Shown here: one piece after another, positions 56,132-64,000 of the stretch
Layout of the letters: every line of letters begins with the position of its first letter
Position numbering within the stretch: position 1 is the first letter of the stretch
Assembly: GCF_003985145.1 (NCBI RefSeq)
Contig: NZ_ML133526.1
Location: 124,001 to 188,000 of the forward strand
Reading direction: 5' to 3'
Length of the DNA: 64,000 nucleotides
Origin: Rhizobium anhuiense
GTDB taxonomy: Bacteria; Pseudomonadota; Alphaproteobacteria; Rhizobiales; Rhizobiaceae
The notes under the pieces: model-generated
Seen by the model: only the letters and a program-made list of their open reading frames with translations
Database searches by the model: none
Told to the model about the DNA's origin: nothing
Translations under genes and position numbers: made by a program

Positions 56132-56879
56132 ATCGCCTCAGTTCGAAGACGAAGTCGTAAACGTCGCCCTTATAGCGGCTCTCGCAGTATTCGACGATCT
56201 GGCCGTCGCCGAGGAAACAACGGCGCTCTGTCATCAGCAACGGCGCTCCGGCATCGCAGTGGAGATGCTGCGCATCCTCCACCGAGGCCGCGCGTGAACG
56301 CATGCGCTGCACGGCGCGCTGCGGCAGGAAGCCCCGCGTTTCCAGCGTCTCGTAGAGAGAGTCGCCGACCATATTTGCCAAAGGTATGAAGTGAACCGGC
56401 ACCGTTGAGGTCTCGACCGCAATGGGCACACCATCGGCGGTGCGGATACGCTTCATGCGCAGGATATTGCTATTTCCAGCAATGCCGAGCGCCATCATCT
56501 CGGTCGGAGACGGGCGGCTTATCTGCTTGGAAAGCCATATACATCCTGGAACGAGCCCCCGCGCGAGGATGTCTTCCGAAAAGCTGGTGAGCGTGGAAAG
56601 GGATTTTTCGACGCGCGATCCGACTTCCGTCTTGAAGCCGTGGCGGCGATTGAGGAAACCCTCTTCCTCGAGCAGCGCCAGCGCCTTGCGTATTGTCACC
56701 CGGGAAAGCGACAGCGTCTCGGCCAGAACACGCTCTCCGGGCAGAACGGCGCCGGCCTTAAGCGTATTCGAAAGGATCGCGGTTTCGATCGCCGCTTTCA
56801 GCCGCTTGTAGAGCGGCAGACCGGATGCTGACACCTGCAATTCCTTACCAATCGCTTCGATCAGTTCATCTGTCGCCAT
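56130..56879 (-). CDS. GntR/HutC-family transcriptional regulator
   Basis: A 249-aa regulator with a winged HTH (about 18-85, LSLSRVTIRKALALLEEEG) and a UTRA effector domain (about 100-245, ending YKGDVYDFVFELRR). The start at 56879 follows GGGAGAAA. UTRA regulators often respond to sugar phosphates such as GlcNAc-6-P. It lies directly upstream of nanEK and shares half-sites with its own promoter, so repression of both is likely. Confidence 0.88.
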   Translation of the reverse strand: MATDELIEAIGKELQVSASGLPLYKRLKAAIETAILSNTLKAGAVLPGERVLAETLSLSRVTIRKALALLEEEGFLNRRHGFKTEVGSRVEKSLSTLTSFSEDILARGLVPGCIWLSKQISRPSPTEMMALGIAGNSNILRMKRIRTADGVPIAVETSTVPVHFIPLANMVGDSLYETLETRGFLPQRAVQRMRSRAASVEDAQHLHCDAGAPLLMTERRCFLGDGQIVEYCESRYKGDVYDFVFELRR

Positions 56880-56939
56880 GATTTCTCCCGATACCGTCCG
56901 CGGCACATTCAGTTTTTTCTGTGGAATGCACCTGGATCT

Positions 56940-56950
56940 ATACTGGTATT
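56940..56950 (-). promoter_or_regulatory. Candidate autoregulatory site of the HutC-type GntR
   Basis: ATACTGGTATT, sharing the CTGGTATT octamer with the cluster at 56098-56131, about 60 bp upstream of the GntR start codon. Confidence 0.45.
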
Positions 56951-57019
56951 AGAATGAAAGGGCAATCGCCAGGCAGCGGACCAGTTCCGCGCTGCGATGC
57001 AAACTTGCCCATTTGACAG

Positions 57020-57038
57020 ATATCCTACAAGTGGATAT
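57020..57038 (+). promoter_or_regulatory. Candidate FadR-type operator
   Basis: ATATCC-TACAAGT-GGATAT, a perfect 6-bp dyad with a 7-bp centre, 44 bp before the GntR start at 57083. An overlapping CTACA ... TGTAG dyad runs from about 57025 to 57042. Confidence 0.5.
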
Positions 57039-57082
57039 GTAGATTTCATCATATGGGCGAAACCAGAAGAAGACCGGGGTAA

Positions 57083-57826
57083 ATGACATTGAAATCGATG
57101 AAGCCGCTGACGCGCGCCCCGCTGTTGCACGTATCGGTCCAGGAAAGCCTGCGCGCCTATATCGATGATAATGGCCTGGCGCCCGGAACCCTGCTTCCGG
57201 CCGAAGGAGAGCTCGCCACCCAGCTCGGCGTCAGCCGCAATTCGCTGAGGGAAGGCATCAAGGCGCTGGAATCGGTCGGCGTGCTGGAGACGCGGCGCGG
57301 CGTCGGCATCTTCGTCAAGGCCTTTTCCTTCGAGCCGCTTCTCGACAATCTCGCTTACGGCCTCGGCGGCGCCCTGCGGCAGATCGAGGAGGTCCTCGAA
57401 ATCCGGCGGACCTTGGAAGTGGGGTTGATCGGCAAGACGATCGAGGTGATCGCAGAGGAGGACATCGCCGAACTGCGCGCCACCGTCAACCGCATGCGCG
57501 CCCATGCCGAGCGCGGTGAAACCTTTGCGACAGACGACCAGCTGTTCCACCGACTGCTGTTTCGCTGCCAGGACAATGAGACGCTCGTGCGGCTGATCGA
57601 TGTCTTCTGGCTCGCCTTCTACAAGGCATCGGATTTCGTCAACCTTGAAAATACCGATCCGATGGCGACGTGGCGCGATCACGCCGCGATCGTCGATGCG
57701 ATCGAGGCAAGGGATCTGGAGGAGGCGCGCAGACGCCTGGATCGTCACTACGAGGGCATTGCCCGGGTGATTGCCAACAACAAGGCAAGTTCAAACATGG
57801 GAGGAACACATGAAAAGACTGTCTAG
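57083..57826 (+). CDS. GntR/FadR-family transcriptional regulator
   Basis: A 247-aa regulator with HTH (about 15-80, LGVSRNSLREGIKALESVG) and an FCD domain (EVLEIRRTLEVGLIG, TDDQLFHRLLF, WRDHAAIVDAIEARD). It is the first gene of the dipeptide-type ABC operon. Its last 17 bp overlap the start of the binding-protein gene, so regulator and receptor are translationally coupled. Confidence 0.88.
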   Translation: MTLKSMKPLTRAPLLHVSVQESLRAYIDDNGLAPGTLLPAEGELATQLGVSRNSLREGIKALESVGVLETRRGVGIFVKAFSFEPLLDNLAYGLGGALRQIEEVLEIRRTLEVGLIGKTIEVIAEEDIAELRATVNRMRAHAERGETFATDDQLFHRLLFRCQDNETLVRLIDVFWLAFYKASDFVNLENTDPMATWRDHAAIVDAIEARDLEEARRRLDRHYEGIARVIANNKASSNMGGTHEKTV

Positions 57827-59408
57827 ATTATCCGCCATCGCGCTTGGCGCCATGCTGTCGACGGTTGCCGTGCCGGCTCTTGTCGTCTCGGGCGCTGCAA
57901 CAGAGGCTCAGGCCGCCACCCTGTCCGGCGGTTTCGATGTCGGCCCCGGCGGCTTCCAGGGCAATTTCAATCCGCTTGCCGCGACCGCCGGCTTCACCTG
58001 GCTCAGCATCTACTACGAACCGCTGGTCAGCTATGACGAGACGCTGCAGAAGGTGGTTGGCGCACTGGCAAGCTCCTACGAGGTCAGCCCGGATCAGATG
58101 ACCTACACGTTCAAGCTCGCCGATGCCAAATGGCATGACGGCAAGCCCTTCACCGCCAAGGACGCCAAGTTCACCATCGGCCGTGCGATGGATGTGAAAT
58201 CCGGCTCGGTGCTCGCCGCCCGACTGAAGGGCATATCGTCCGTCGAGGCGCCGGACGATCACACCGTCGTCATCAAGCTCAGCGCACCCAGCAGCAGTCT
58301 TCTCGACACGATGACCAAGGTGATGATGCTGCCCGAGCATGCGCTCTCCTCCATACCGGCCGACCAGCTGGCGAAGAACACCTGGTGGTCCACCACCCCG
58401 ATCGGCACCGGCCCGTTCAAATTCACCAAATACGTCTCGGACCAGTATGTCGAACTTGCCGCAAACACCGATTATCGTGGTGGCAAGCCCGCCCTGGAAC
58501 GCGTCATCAATCGCTATTTCGCCAACCCGGCCGCAGCGATCGCAGCGCTGAGATCCGGTGAAATCCAGTTCACTTACGTCGATTCCAACGATGTGCCGAC
58601 CTTCAAGGACAACAAGGACTTCAAGGTCATCGAAGGTGACTCTTTCGTCGTCAACTATCTCGGCTTCAACCACGATTCCCCGCTCTGGAAGGACGTGCGT
58701 GTCCGCAAGGCGGTGATGCACGCGATCAATCGCGATGCCATCATCCAGAGCCTCTACGGCGGCGCGGCAAAGCCCGCCAACTGCGCCTATGTCGCCGAAC
58801 AGCTGATACCGCCTGATATCGACACCTACGCCTATGATCCGGAGAAGGCCAAGCAGCTGCTGACGGACGCCGGCTGGGATCAGATCAACGGCGCCAAGCC
58901 GATCACGCTTCTGACCTATTACACCACCCCGCTGGCGACCAACGTCCTTGCGGCAGTCCAGGCAATGCTTGCCCAGGTCGGCATCAACATCGTCCCGCGC
59001 GCCGTCGATGCCCCGACCTATAACAGCATCGTGCTCAATGCGACGCCGGATATCGCCCAGTTCCAGATGGTCTATGCCGGGCTGCAGAACGGGCCGGATG
59101 CCGGCAGCATCAACGTCGGCCTCAACGAGAAGCAGATCCCTCCGGCCGGACCGAACGTTGCCAGGGTTCGCATGCCCGACCTCACCAAAGCACTCGATAG
59201 CGCGCTTGCCGAGCCTGACAGCGCCAAGCGGAATACGGCCTACCAGGACGTCTGCAAGGTGATGAACACGAACCTTCCCTGGGCGACGCTCTGGGTGGCA
59301 AACCGCTACGGCATCGTCTCGACCAAGGTGAAGGATTTCGTCTGGACGCCGGCTCCGGGCGGCGGCCCCTACCAGGCCGACCCGCAGAAATGGTCGATCG
59401 CCGAATAG
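57810..59408 (+). CDS. ABC transporter substrate-binding protein, family 5
   Basis: A 532-aa periplasmic receptor of the SBP_bac_5 (peptide/opine/nickel) family. A long signal peptide ends near 36 (AQAA); then come YEPLVSYDETLQKVVGALAS and the family's VRKAVMHAINRDAI. GGGAGGAAC precedes the ATG at 57810, inside the GntR gene. Family-5 receptors bind peptides, but some bind sugars or sialic acid (SatA type). The DapA/NanA-type lyase in the same operon keeps the second option open. Confidence 0.88.
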   Translation: MKRLSRLSAIALGAMLSTVAVPALVVSGAATEAQAATLSGGFDVGPGGFQGNFNPLAATAGFTWLSIYYEPLVSYDETLQKVVGALASSYEVSPDQMTYTFKLADAKWHDGKPFTAKDAKFTIGRAMDVKSGSVLAARLKGISSVEAPDDHTVVIKLSAPSSSLLDTMTKVMMLPEHALSSIPADQLAKNTWWSTTPIGTGPFKFTKYVSDQYVELAANTDYRGGKPALERVINRYFANPAAAIAALRSGEIQFTYVDSNDVPTFKDNKDFKVIEGDSFVVNYLGFNHDSPLWKDVRVRKAVMHAINRDAIIQSLYGGAAKPANCAYVAEQLIPPDIDTYAYDPEKAKQLLTDAGWDQINGAKPITLLTYYTTPLATNVLAAVQAMLAQVGINIVPRAVDAPTYNSIVLNATPDIAQFQMVYAGLQNGPDAGSINVGLNEKQIPPAGPNVARVRMPDLTKALDSALAEPDSAKRNTAYQDVCKVMNTNLPWATLWVANRYGIVSTKVKDFVWTPAPGGGPYQADPQKWSIAE

Positions 59409-59428
59409 GCGTTTTCCGCAAAGCCTTG

Positions 59429-59448
59429 AGGGTGGCTTCGGCCACCCT
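59429..59448 (+). promoter_or_regulatory. Intercistronic stem-loop after the family-5 receptor gene
   Basis: AGGGTGGC, loop TTCG, GCCACCCT: a perfect 8-bp stem with the extra-stable UUCG tetraloop, 20 bp after the stop and before the permease genes. Confidence 0.7.
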
Positions 59449-59478
59449 GACAAGACGGCCTGACAATACGGATTGCCG

Positions 59479-60438
59479 ATGCTCCGATACAGTCTCAGAC
59501 GCCTGATCATGGGAATGGGCATGCTCGTCGCCCTGAGCATGCTGATCTTCCTGCTGCTGCGCCTGACGCCAGGCGATCCGATCGATGCCTATATCGATCC
59601 GAACCTGCCGATGTCACCGTCGGATCTTGCCGATTTGCGCAGAAGCCTCGGGCTCGATCAACCCTTGCCCGTCCAGTATCTGGGCTGGCTGCAGCAGGCG
59701 GTGACGGGCAATCTCGGCTATTCGATCAAGCGTCTCGACCAGCCGGTTCTGGGCCTGGTGCTATCGCGGATCGGGCCGACAGTGCTGTTGATGGGCACAG
59801 CCCTTGTCTTCGCCATCGTCGTCGGCATCGCCTGCGGGGTGATCGGCGCCGTCCGCCGCAATTCGCTCGCCGACCTCTCCCTATCGGTGGCTGCGCTTGC
59901 CGGCATTTCGAGCCCGGCATTCCTCAGCGCACTGCTCGGCCTTTATCTTTTCTCCGTCCGCCTGCACTGGATGCCGTCTGGCGGCATGCTAACGCCGGGC
60001 GAGGCGTTCTCGGTGGGCGACCTCCTCCATCATCTGATCCTGCCGGCGGCACTTCTATCCGTCGCGCAAGCTGCATTGATCATGCGCTACATGCGCGCTT
60101 CGCTGCTCGAAGTCCTGAACCAGGATTACGTGCGCACGGCCCGCGCCAAGGGCGTGCGCGAATTCTGGGTCATCACCAAACACGCGTTGCGCAATGCGCT
60201 GCTTCCGATCGTCACCCTGATCGGCTCCACCGTCGGGCTTGCCATCGGCGGCGCCATCTTCATCGAGAGCGTCTTCAACTGGCCGGGCATGGGTCTTTTG
60301 CTCGTCGATGCCGTGCAGACCCGCGACTACCCCGTCATCATGGGGGCGACGCTCGTCATCGGTACTTGCGTTATCGTCGTCAATCTTCTGACCGACATCA
60401 CCTATGCGGTCGTCGATCCGCGCATCAAGGTGGGCTAA
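59479..60438 (+). CDS. ABC transporter permease (DppB-like)
   Basis: A 319-aa inner-membrane protein with six helices, [14 protein letters not shown] near the N-terminus and the cytoplasmic loop [20 protein letters not shown] followed by HALRNALLP. The ATG at 59479 is taken; a TTG two codons upstream is possible. It pairs with the DppC-like permease 2 bp downstream. Confidence 0.92.
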   Translation: MLRYSLRRLIMGMGMLVALSMLIFLLLRLTPGDPIDAYIDPNLPMSPSDLADLRRSLGLDQPLPVQYLGWLQQAVTGNLGYSIKRLDQPVLGLVLSRIGPTVLLMGTALVFAIVVGIACGVIGAVRRNSLADLSLSVAALAGISSPAFLSALLGLYLFSVRLHWMPSGGMLTPGEAFSVGDLLHHLILPAALLSVAQAALIMRYMRASLLEVLNQDYVRTARAKGVREFWVITKHALRNALLPIVTLIGSTVGLAIGGAIFIESVFNWPGMGLLLVDAVQTRDYPVIMGATLVIGTCVIVVNLLTDITYAVVDPRIKVG

Positions 60439-60440
60439 GC

Positions 60441-61319
60441 ATGCTGGCACGCTCCCCGCAACGCCGCAGCCCGGGGCCACTTGCCCGCGCTTTCGACCGT
60501 TTTCTGCTCAACCGCGCCGCCGTTGCCGGCGTCGGCATTGCTCTTCCGATGCTGCTGCTGATCCTCTCCTATCCGCTGTGGTGGGCTTTCCAGCCGAACG
60601 ACATCGATCTTCTGGCGATGAACAGCGGCCCGACGGCAAAGCACTGGTTCGGAACCGACGGCGTCGGTCGCGATGTCTTTGCGCGCGTGCTCGAAGGCGG
60701 TCGGATTTCGCTTCTGGTCGCCGTCGCATCGACCACGCTTTCCGCGATCATCGGCTTTCTCTTCGGGGCCATCTCGGCGCTTGCAGGACGTTGGGCGGAT
60801 GCCGTCTCGATGCGCTTCGTCGATCTGGTGATGACGCTGCCGCCTGTCATCTTCCTGCTTGTGCTCGCCTCGATTGCCGGCACCGGCATCTGGCCGACCG
60901 TACTCGTCATCTCGCTGCTCTCCTGGCCGCTGCTTGCGCGCATGATCCGCTCCCGGCTGCTGGAATTGCGTGAGCGCGACTTCGTCATGGCCGCCCGCGG
61001 CATGGGCGCCGGCATCGGACATCTGCTCTTCCGCCACGGCCTGCCGAACTCGATCGATATCCTCGTGGTCTATGCGACGCTGCAGATCGCCAATGCCATC
61101 CTGCTAGAGGCGGGCCTGTCCTTCCTCGGCCTCGGCATCGCTCCGCCGGCGGCTAGCTGGGGCAACATGCTGAACGCGGCCCGATCAACGGCCGTGCTCG
61201 AACAATATCCGTGGCAATGGCTCTTCCCCGGCACCGCACTGATCCTTGCCGTGCTTGCGATCAACTTCATTGGCGATGGCCTCAGAGACGCCTTCGACCC
61301 GCGTGCCGAACTGAACTGA
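60441..61319 (+). CDS. ABC transporter permease (DppC-like)
   Basis: A 292-aa permease with about six helices. [20 protein letters not shown] is the DppC N-terminal signature and [20 protein letters not shown] the EAA-type loop. The frame is open from 60366, but the ATG at 60441 lies just after the DppB stop and gives the normal length. Confidence 0.92.
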   Translation: MLARSPQRRSPGPLARAFDRFLLNRAAVAGVGIALPMLLLILSYPLWWAFQPNDIDLLAMNSGPTAKHWFGTDGVGRDVFARVLEGGRISLLVAVASTTLSAIIGFLFGAISALAGRWADAVSMRFVDLVMTLPPVIFLLVLASIAGTGIWPTVLVISLLSWPLLARMIRSRLLELRERDFVMAARGMGAGIGHLLFRHGLPNSIDILVVYATLQIANAILLEAGLSFLGLGIAPPAASWGNMLNAARSTAVLEQYPWQWLFPGTALILAVLAINFIGDGLRDAFDPRAELN

Positions 61320-61337
61320 CAATCGAAAGAAGCGAAA

Positions 61338-62255
61338 ATGACCAAATTCAAGGGGGTCGTCCCTCCCGTCGTAACACCGCTCAATCCGGATTTTACCGTC
61401 GACTATCCTTCCTATACACGCGTGCTCGAACATCTGATCGGTGCCGGCTGCCATGGCGTATTCGTCCTCGGCTCGACGAGCGAGGTGATCTTCCATGACG
61501 AGAAGACCCGGCGCGAAATCATCGAACATTCGGCCAAGGTGGTGAATGGCCGCGTGCCGCTGATCGTCGGCGTCATCGATCCGACCACGGATCGCGTCAT
61601 CGCCCATGCAAAAGTCGCAAAGGCCGCCGGCGCCGACGCGGTGGTGGTGACGGCACCATTTTATACCGTCACCAGCCAGTCCGAGATCGTCGATCATTTC
61701 CGTTATGTCAGAGACGCGGTGGACGTTCCGCTGGTCGCCTACGACATTCCCGTTTGCGTTCACGTCAAGCTGCAGCGCCAGACCGTCGTCACGCTTGCCA
61801 GGGAAGGCGCCATCATCGGCCTCAAGGATTCCAGCGGCGACGACGGCAACTTCCGCTATGCGCTTCTCGACCTTGCCGAACACAAGGACGTCTTCCTGAT
61901 GACCGGTTCCGAGATCGTCGTCGACAACGCCCTGCTGATGGGCGCCCACGGCGTCGTTCCCGGCATCGCCAATGTCGATCCGCACGGCTATGTCCGCCTT
62001 TGGGATGCCGCGCAGCGCGGCGACTGGGTCGCCGCGAGGAAGGAGCAGGAGCGTCTCTGCCGCCTCTTCGAAATCGTTTGGGTTGCACAGAGCCGCGTCA
62101 GCGGCGGCGCCGCCGGCATCGGCGCCTTCAAGGCTGCCATGCGCAGCCTCGGCATCATCGACACCGCCGTCATGCCGCGGCCGCGTGCCTCCCTGAACGA
62201 TGCCGAAACGGCGCGGATCGACGAGATCCTGCGTGCGACCGGCTTGCTGAACTGA
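61338..62255 (+). CDS. DapA/NanA-family lyase or aldolase
   Basis: A 305-aa (beta/alpha)8 protein of the dihydrodipicolinate synthase / N-acetylneuraminate lyase family. Schiff-base Lys is K163 (GLKDSSGD) and the partner Tyr Y135 (AYDIPV). The GSTSE stretch (46-50) stands for the usual GTTGE. Members cleave sialic acid or 2-keto-3-deoxy sugar acids, or make dihydrodipicolinate. An ABC operon location rules strongly for a catabolic aldolase. Sialate lyase is attractive because nanEK lies 5 kb away, but a KDG-type aldolase fits equally. Confidence 0.82.
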   Translation: MTKFKGVVPPVVTPLNPDFTVDYPSYTRVLEHLIGAGCHGVFVLGSTSEVIFHDEKTRREIIEHSAKVVNGRVPLIVGVIDPTTDRVIAHAKVAKAAGADAVVVTAPFYTVTSQSEIVDHFRYVRDAVDVPLVAYDIPVCVHVKLQRQTVVTLAREGAIIGLKDSSGDDGNFRYALLDLAEHKDVFLMTGSEIVVDNALLMGAHGVVPGIANVDPHGYVRLWDAAQRGDWVAARKEQERLCRLFEIVWVAQSRVSGGAAGIGAFKAAMRSLGIIDTAVMPRPRASLNDAETARIDEILRATGLLN

Positions 62256-62263
62256 GACGGCTG

Positions 62264-63280
62264 ATGGAACAGACCGCCGAACCCGTACTCGACATCAGGG
62301 GATTGCGAACGATCTTCCGCGTCCGCGGCGGCGAGATCACGGCGGTCAACGATATTGACCTCAGCATTGCCGCCGGCGAGACGCTGGCACTCGTCGGCGA
62401 ATCCGGCTCCGGCAAGTCTGTCACCAGCCTGTCGGTCATGCGGCTGCTCACCCGCGGCATCGGTGCGATCGCAGCGGGTAGTATCCGCCTGACGACGCGC
62501 GGCGGCGCGGCCCAGGATCTTGTTGGCCTCGACGAAGAGAGCATGCGCAGGATCAGGGGCGACGACATCGGCATGGTGTTCCAGGAGCCTATGTCGAGCC
62601 TCAATCCCGTTTTCACGATCGGCGACCAGATCGCCGAGCCGCTCCGCGTCCATCGCGGGGCGGACCGCAAGAAGGCGATGGACGCAGCCGTCGCGCTCCT
62701 TGAAAGCGTCGGCATTCCGGACGCGCGACGCCGTGCCGGCCAATATCCGCACGAACTCTCGGGCGGCATGCGGCAACGCGCCACCATCGCCATGGCGCTC
62801 GCCTGCGATCCGGCGCTGCTGATCGCCGATGAGCCGACCACGGCGCTCGACGTGACGATCCAGGCGCAGATTCTCGATCTGCTTCTCAAATTGCAGCGTG
62901 AGCGCGGCATGGCCATGCTCTTCGTCACCCACAATCTCGGCGTCGTCGCCGAAATCGCCCATCGCGTCGCGGTGATGTACGCCGGCCGGATCGTCGAAGA
63001 AGGGCCGGTCGGCGAGGTTTTCCGCAATCCGAGGCATCCCTATACCATGGGTCTTCTCGCCTCCATGCCTCGCCTCGGCGACGCCGCGCGGATGAAACAG
63101 GCCGGCGAAAAGCTCGCCGCCATTCCTGGCATGGTCCCGAGCCTGATGAACATGCCGAGCGGCTGCGCCTTTTCCCCGCGCTGCACATTCGCGATCGACG
63201 CCTGTCGCGCCGTCGTGCCTGGGCTCGAACAGGTCAATCCGCAGCACCGCAGCCGCTGCATCAGGTGGCAGGAGATCTAG
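62264..63280 (+). CDS. ABC transporter ATP-binding protein (DppD-like)
   Basis: A 338-aa ATPase with Walker [11 protein letters not shown]-loop [12 protein letters not shown], signature [15 protein letters not shown], Walker [13 protein letters not shown] and H-loop THNL. The C-terminal oligopeptide-ABC extension holds the Fe-S-type Cys set ([17 protein letters not shown]). Eight bp separate it from the lyase gene. Confidence 0.92.
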   Translation: MEQTAEPVLDIRGLRTIFRVRGGEITAVNDIDLSIAAGETLALVGESGSGKSVTSLSVMRLLTRGIGAIAAGSIRLTTRGGAAQDLVGLDEESMRRIRGDDIGMVFQEPMSSLNPVFTIGDQIAEPLRVHRGADRKKAMDAAVALLESVGIPDARRRAGQYPHELSGGMRQRATIAMALACDPALLIADEPTTALDVTIQAQILDLLLKLQRERGMAMLFVTHNLGVVAEIAHRVAVMYAGRIVEEGPVGEVFRNPRHPYTMGLLASMPRLGDAARMKQAGEKLAAIPGMVPSLMNMPSGCAFSPRCTFAIDACRAVVPGLEQVNPQHRSRCIRWQEI

Positions 63281-64000
63281 ATGAGCGCACCGCTGCTCTC
63301 CGTCCGCGACCTTTCGAAACACTATACCTCCCGCGGCACGCGACCGAACATTCTTCAGGGTATTTCCTTCGACATCGGCAAGGGTGAAGTCGTCGGGCTT
63401 GTCGGCGAATCCGGCAGCGGAAAGACCACGATCGGGCGTTCCGTCCTGCGGCTCGTCGAACCGTCTTCCGGCAGCGTCCGCTTTGACGGAACGGAACTCA
63501 CTACGCTTTCGGCCTCGGCGCTCAGACGGCAAAGGCCGCGCATGCAGTATATTTTCCAGGACCCCTTCGCCAGCCTGTCGCCGCGCATGACGATCGGCGA
63601 AATCCTGACGGAGGGACTGAAAATCCAGGGGATCGGCAGCGTCGGCGACAGGCTCGATCGGGCGCTGTCGGCCTTGGCCCAGGTCGACTTGCCTGCCGAG
63701 GCGATCAATCGGTACGCGCATGAATTTTCCGGTGGTCAGCGCCAGCGCATCGGGATCGCCCGCGCTTTGACCTTGTCGCCCGAATTCATCGTCGCCGACG
63801 AGCCGGTTTCGGCGCTCGACGTGTCGATCCAGGCGCAGGTGATCAACCTGCTGCGCGACCTGCAGCAGCGGCTTGGCCTTACAATGCTGTTCATCTCGCA
63901 TGACCTCGCCGTCGTCGAATATATCTGTGACCGGGTGATCGTACTCTATCTCGGCCGTATCATGGAGATCGCGCCGAGCGCCGATCTCTATGCGAGACCA
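63281..64000 (+). CDS. ABC transporter ATP-binding protein (DppF-like), cut by the window end
   Basis: The open frame starts at ATG 63281, directly after the previous stop, and runs to the last base with no stop (240 codons seen). Walker A GESGSGKTT, Q-loop YIFQDPFASLSP, signature FSGGQRQRIGIARAL, Walker B FIVADEPVSALD and H-loop SHDL are present. The C-terminal part is missing only because the window ends. Confidence 0.92.
   Translation, partial: MSAPLLSVRDLSKHYTSRGTRPNILQGISFDIGKGEVVGLVGESGSGKTTIGRSVLRLVEPSSGSVRFDGTELTTLSASALRRQRPRMQYIFQDPFASLSPRMTIGEILTEGLKIQGIGSVGDRLDRALSALAQVDLPAEAINRYAHEFSGGQRQRIGIARALTLSPEFIVADEPVSALDVSIQAQVINLLRDLQQRLGLTMLFISHDLAVVEYICDRVIVLYLGRIMEIAPSADLYARP

Noticed and set aside
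57828..59540. 570-codon open frame antisense to the family-5 receptor gene
   Set aside because: The forward frame has a signal peptide, ribosome site and family motifs; the reverse frame has none.
61988..63901. 637-codon open frame antisense to the lyase and ATPase genes
   Set aside because: It mirrors conserved DapA and ABC proteins on the other strand; long antisense frames are expected in GC-rich genes with strong third-position bias.

Overview
The window looks like an accessory catabolic region of a Rhizobium/Agrobacterium-type alphaproteobacterium, probably on a chromid or large plasmid. It is GC-rich, almost wholly coding, and built from solute-uptake operons (two TRAP and six ABC systems), each with a local GntR, LysR or AraC regulator and a few catabolic enzymes. 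I see no tRNA, rRNA, CRISPR array, insertion sequence, phage gene or replication gene. This is a judgement from gene content and style, not a database result.

Left part (1-17600). A frameshifted AraC-type regulator (314-1323) faces a ten-gene leftward operon (11463 to 1400). The operon encodes an SDR dehydrogenase, a split transketolase, a complete TRAP transporter, a complete ribose-type ABC transporter and a fuconolactonase-like amidohydrolase. A divergent LysR gene (11607) probably controls it. A second leftward operon (17411 to 12567) is GntR - TRAP P/Q/M - L-idonate-5-dehydrogenase-like enzyme. A small secreted protein with a clear terminator follows.

Centre (18118-38539). This is the most interesting region: a nearly complete D-apiose/D-apionate pathway. 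It encodes a GntR regulator, a RuBisCO-like 3-oxo-isoapionate-4-phosphate decarboxylase (OiaX), its kinase (OiaK), L-erythrulose-1-P isomerase (LerI), D-erythrulose-4-P isomerase (DerI) and D-apionate oxidoisomerase (ApnO). A ribose-type ABC transporter with a DUF2291 lipoprotein, D-apiose dehydrogenase (ApsD), D-apionolactonase (ApnL) and a DhaK/DhaL kinase pair follow. Next to them lies a CUT1 ABC transporter operon holding a cytoplasmic apiosidase-like glycoside hydrolase (DUF5060 + DUF4038). Together they suggest uptake of apiose and of apiose-containing glycosides, intracellular release of apiose, and oxidation to D-erythrose 4-phosphate. A 13-base element (CTCATCATACCAG or one mismatch) occurs in front of three transcription units here and is a candidate operator for the GntR protein.

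Right part (38650-64000). A GNAT gene and an MFS-SDR-cyclophilin-like operon with a divergent LysR gene come first. Then comes a probable N-heterocycle/amide module: creatininase family, LysR, NMT1-type ABC transporter, CodA-like amidohydrolase, FAD oxidase, flavodoxin-fold oxidoreductase and RidA. It is followed by a CUT1 ABC transporter with a fused NanE-NanK protein and a HutC-type GntR, and by a GntR plus dipeptide-type ABC transporter with a DapA/NanA-family lyase. The last two units could serve amino-sugar or sialic-acid use. The final ATPase runs off the window.

A pattern across the whole window: all eight solute-binding-protein genes are followed, in the gap before the next gene or across their own stop codon, by a strong stem-loop. 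The stem sequences are unrelated to each other.
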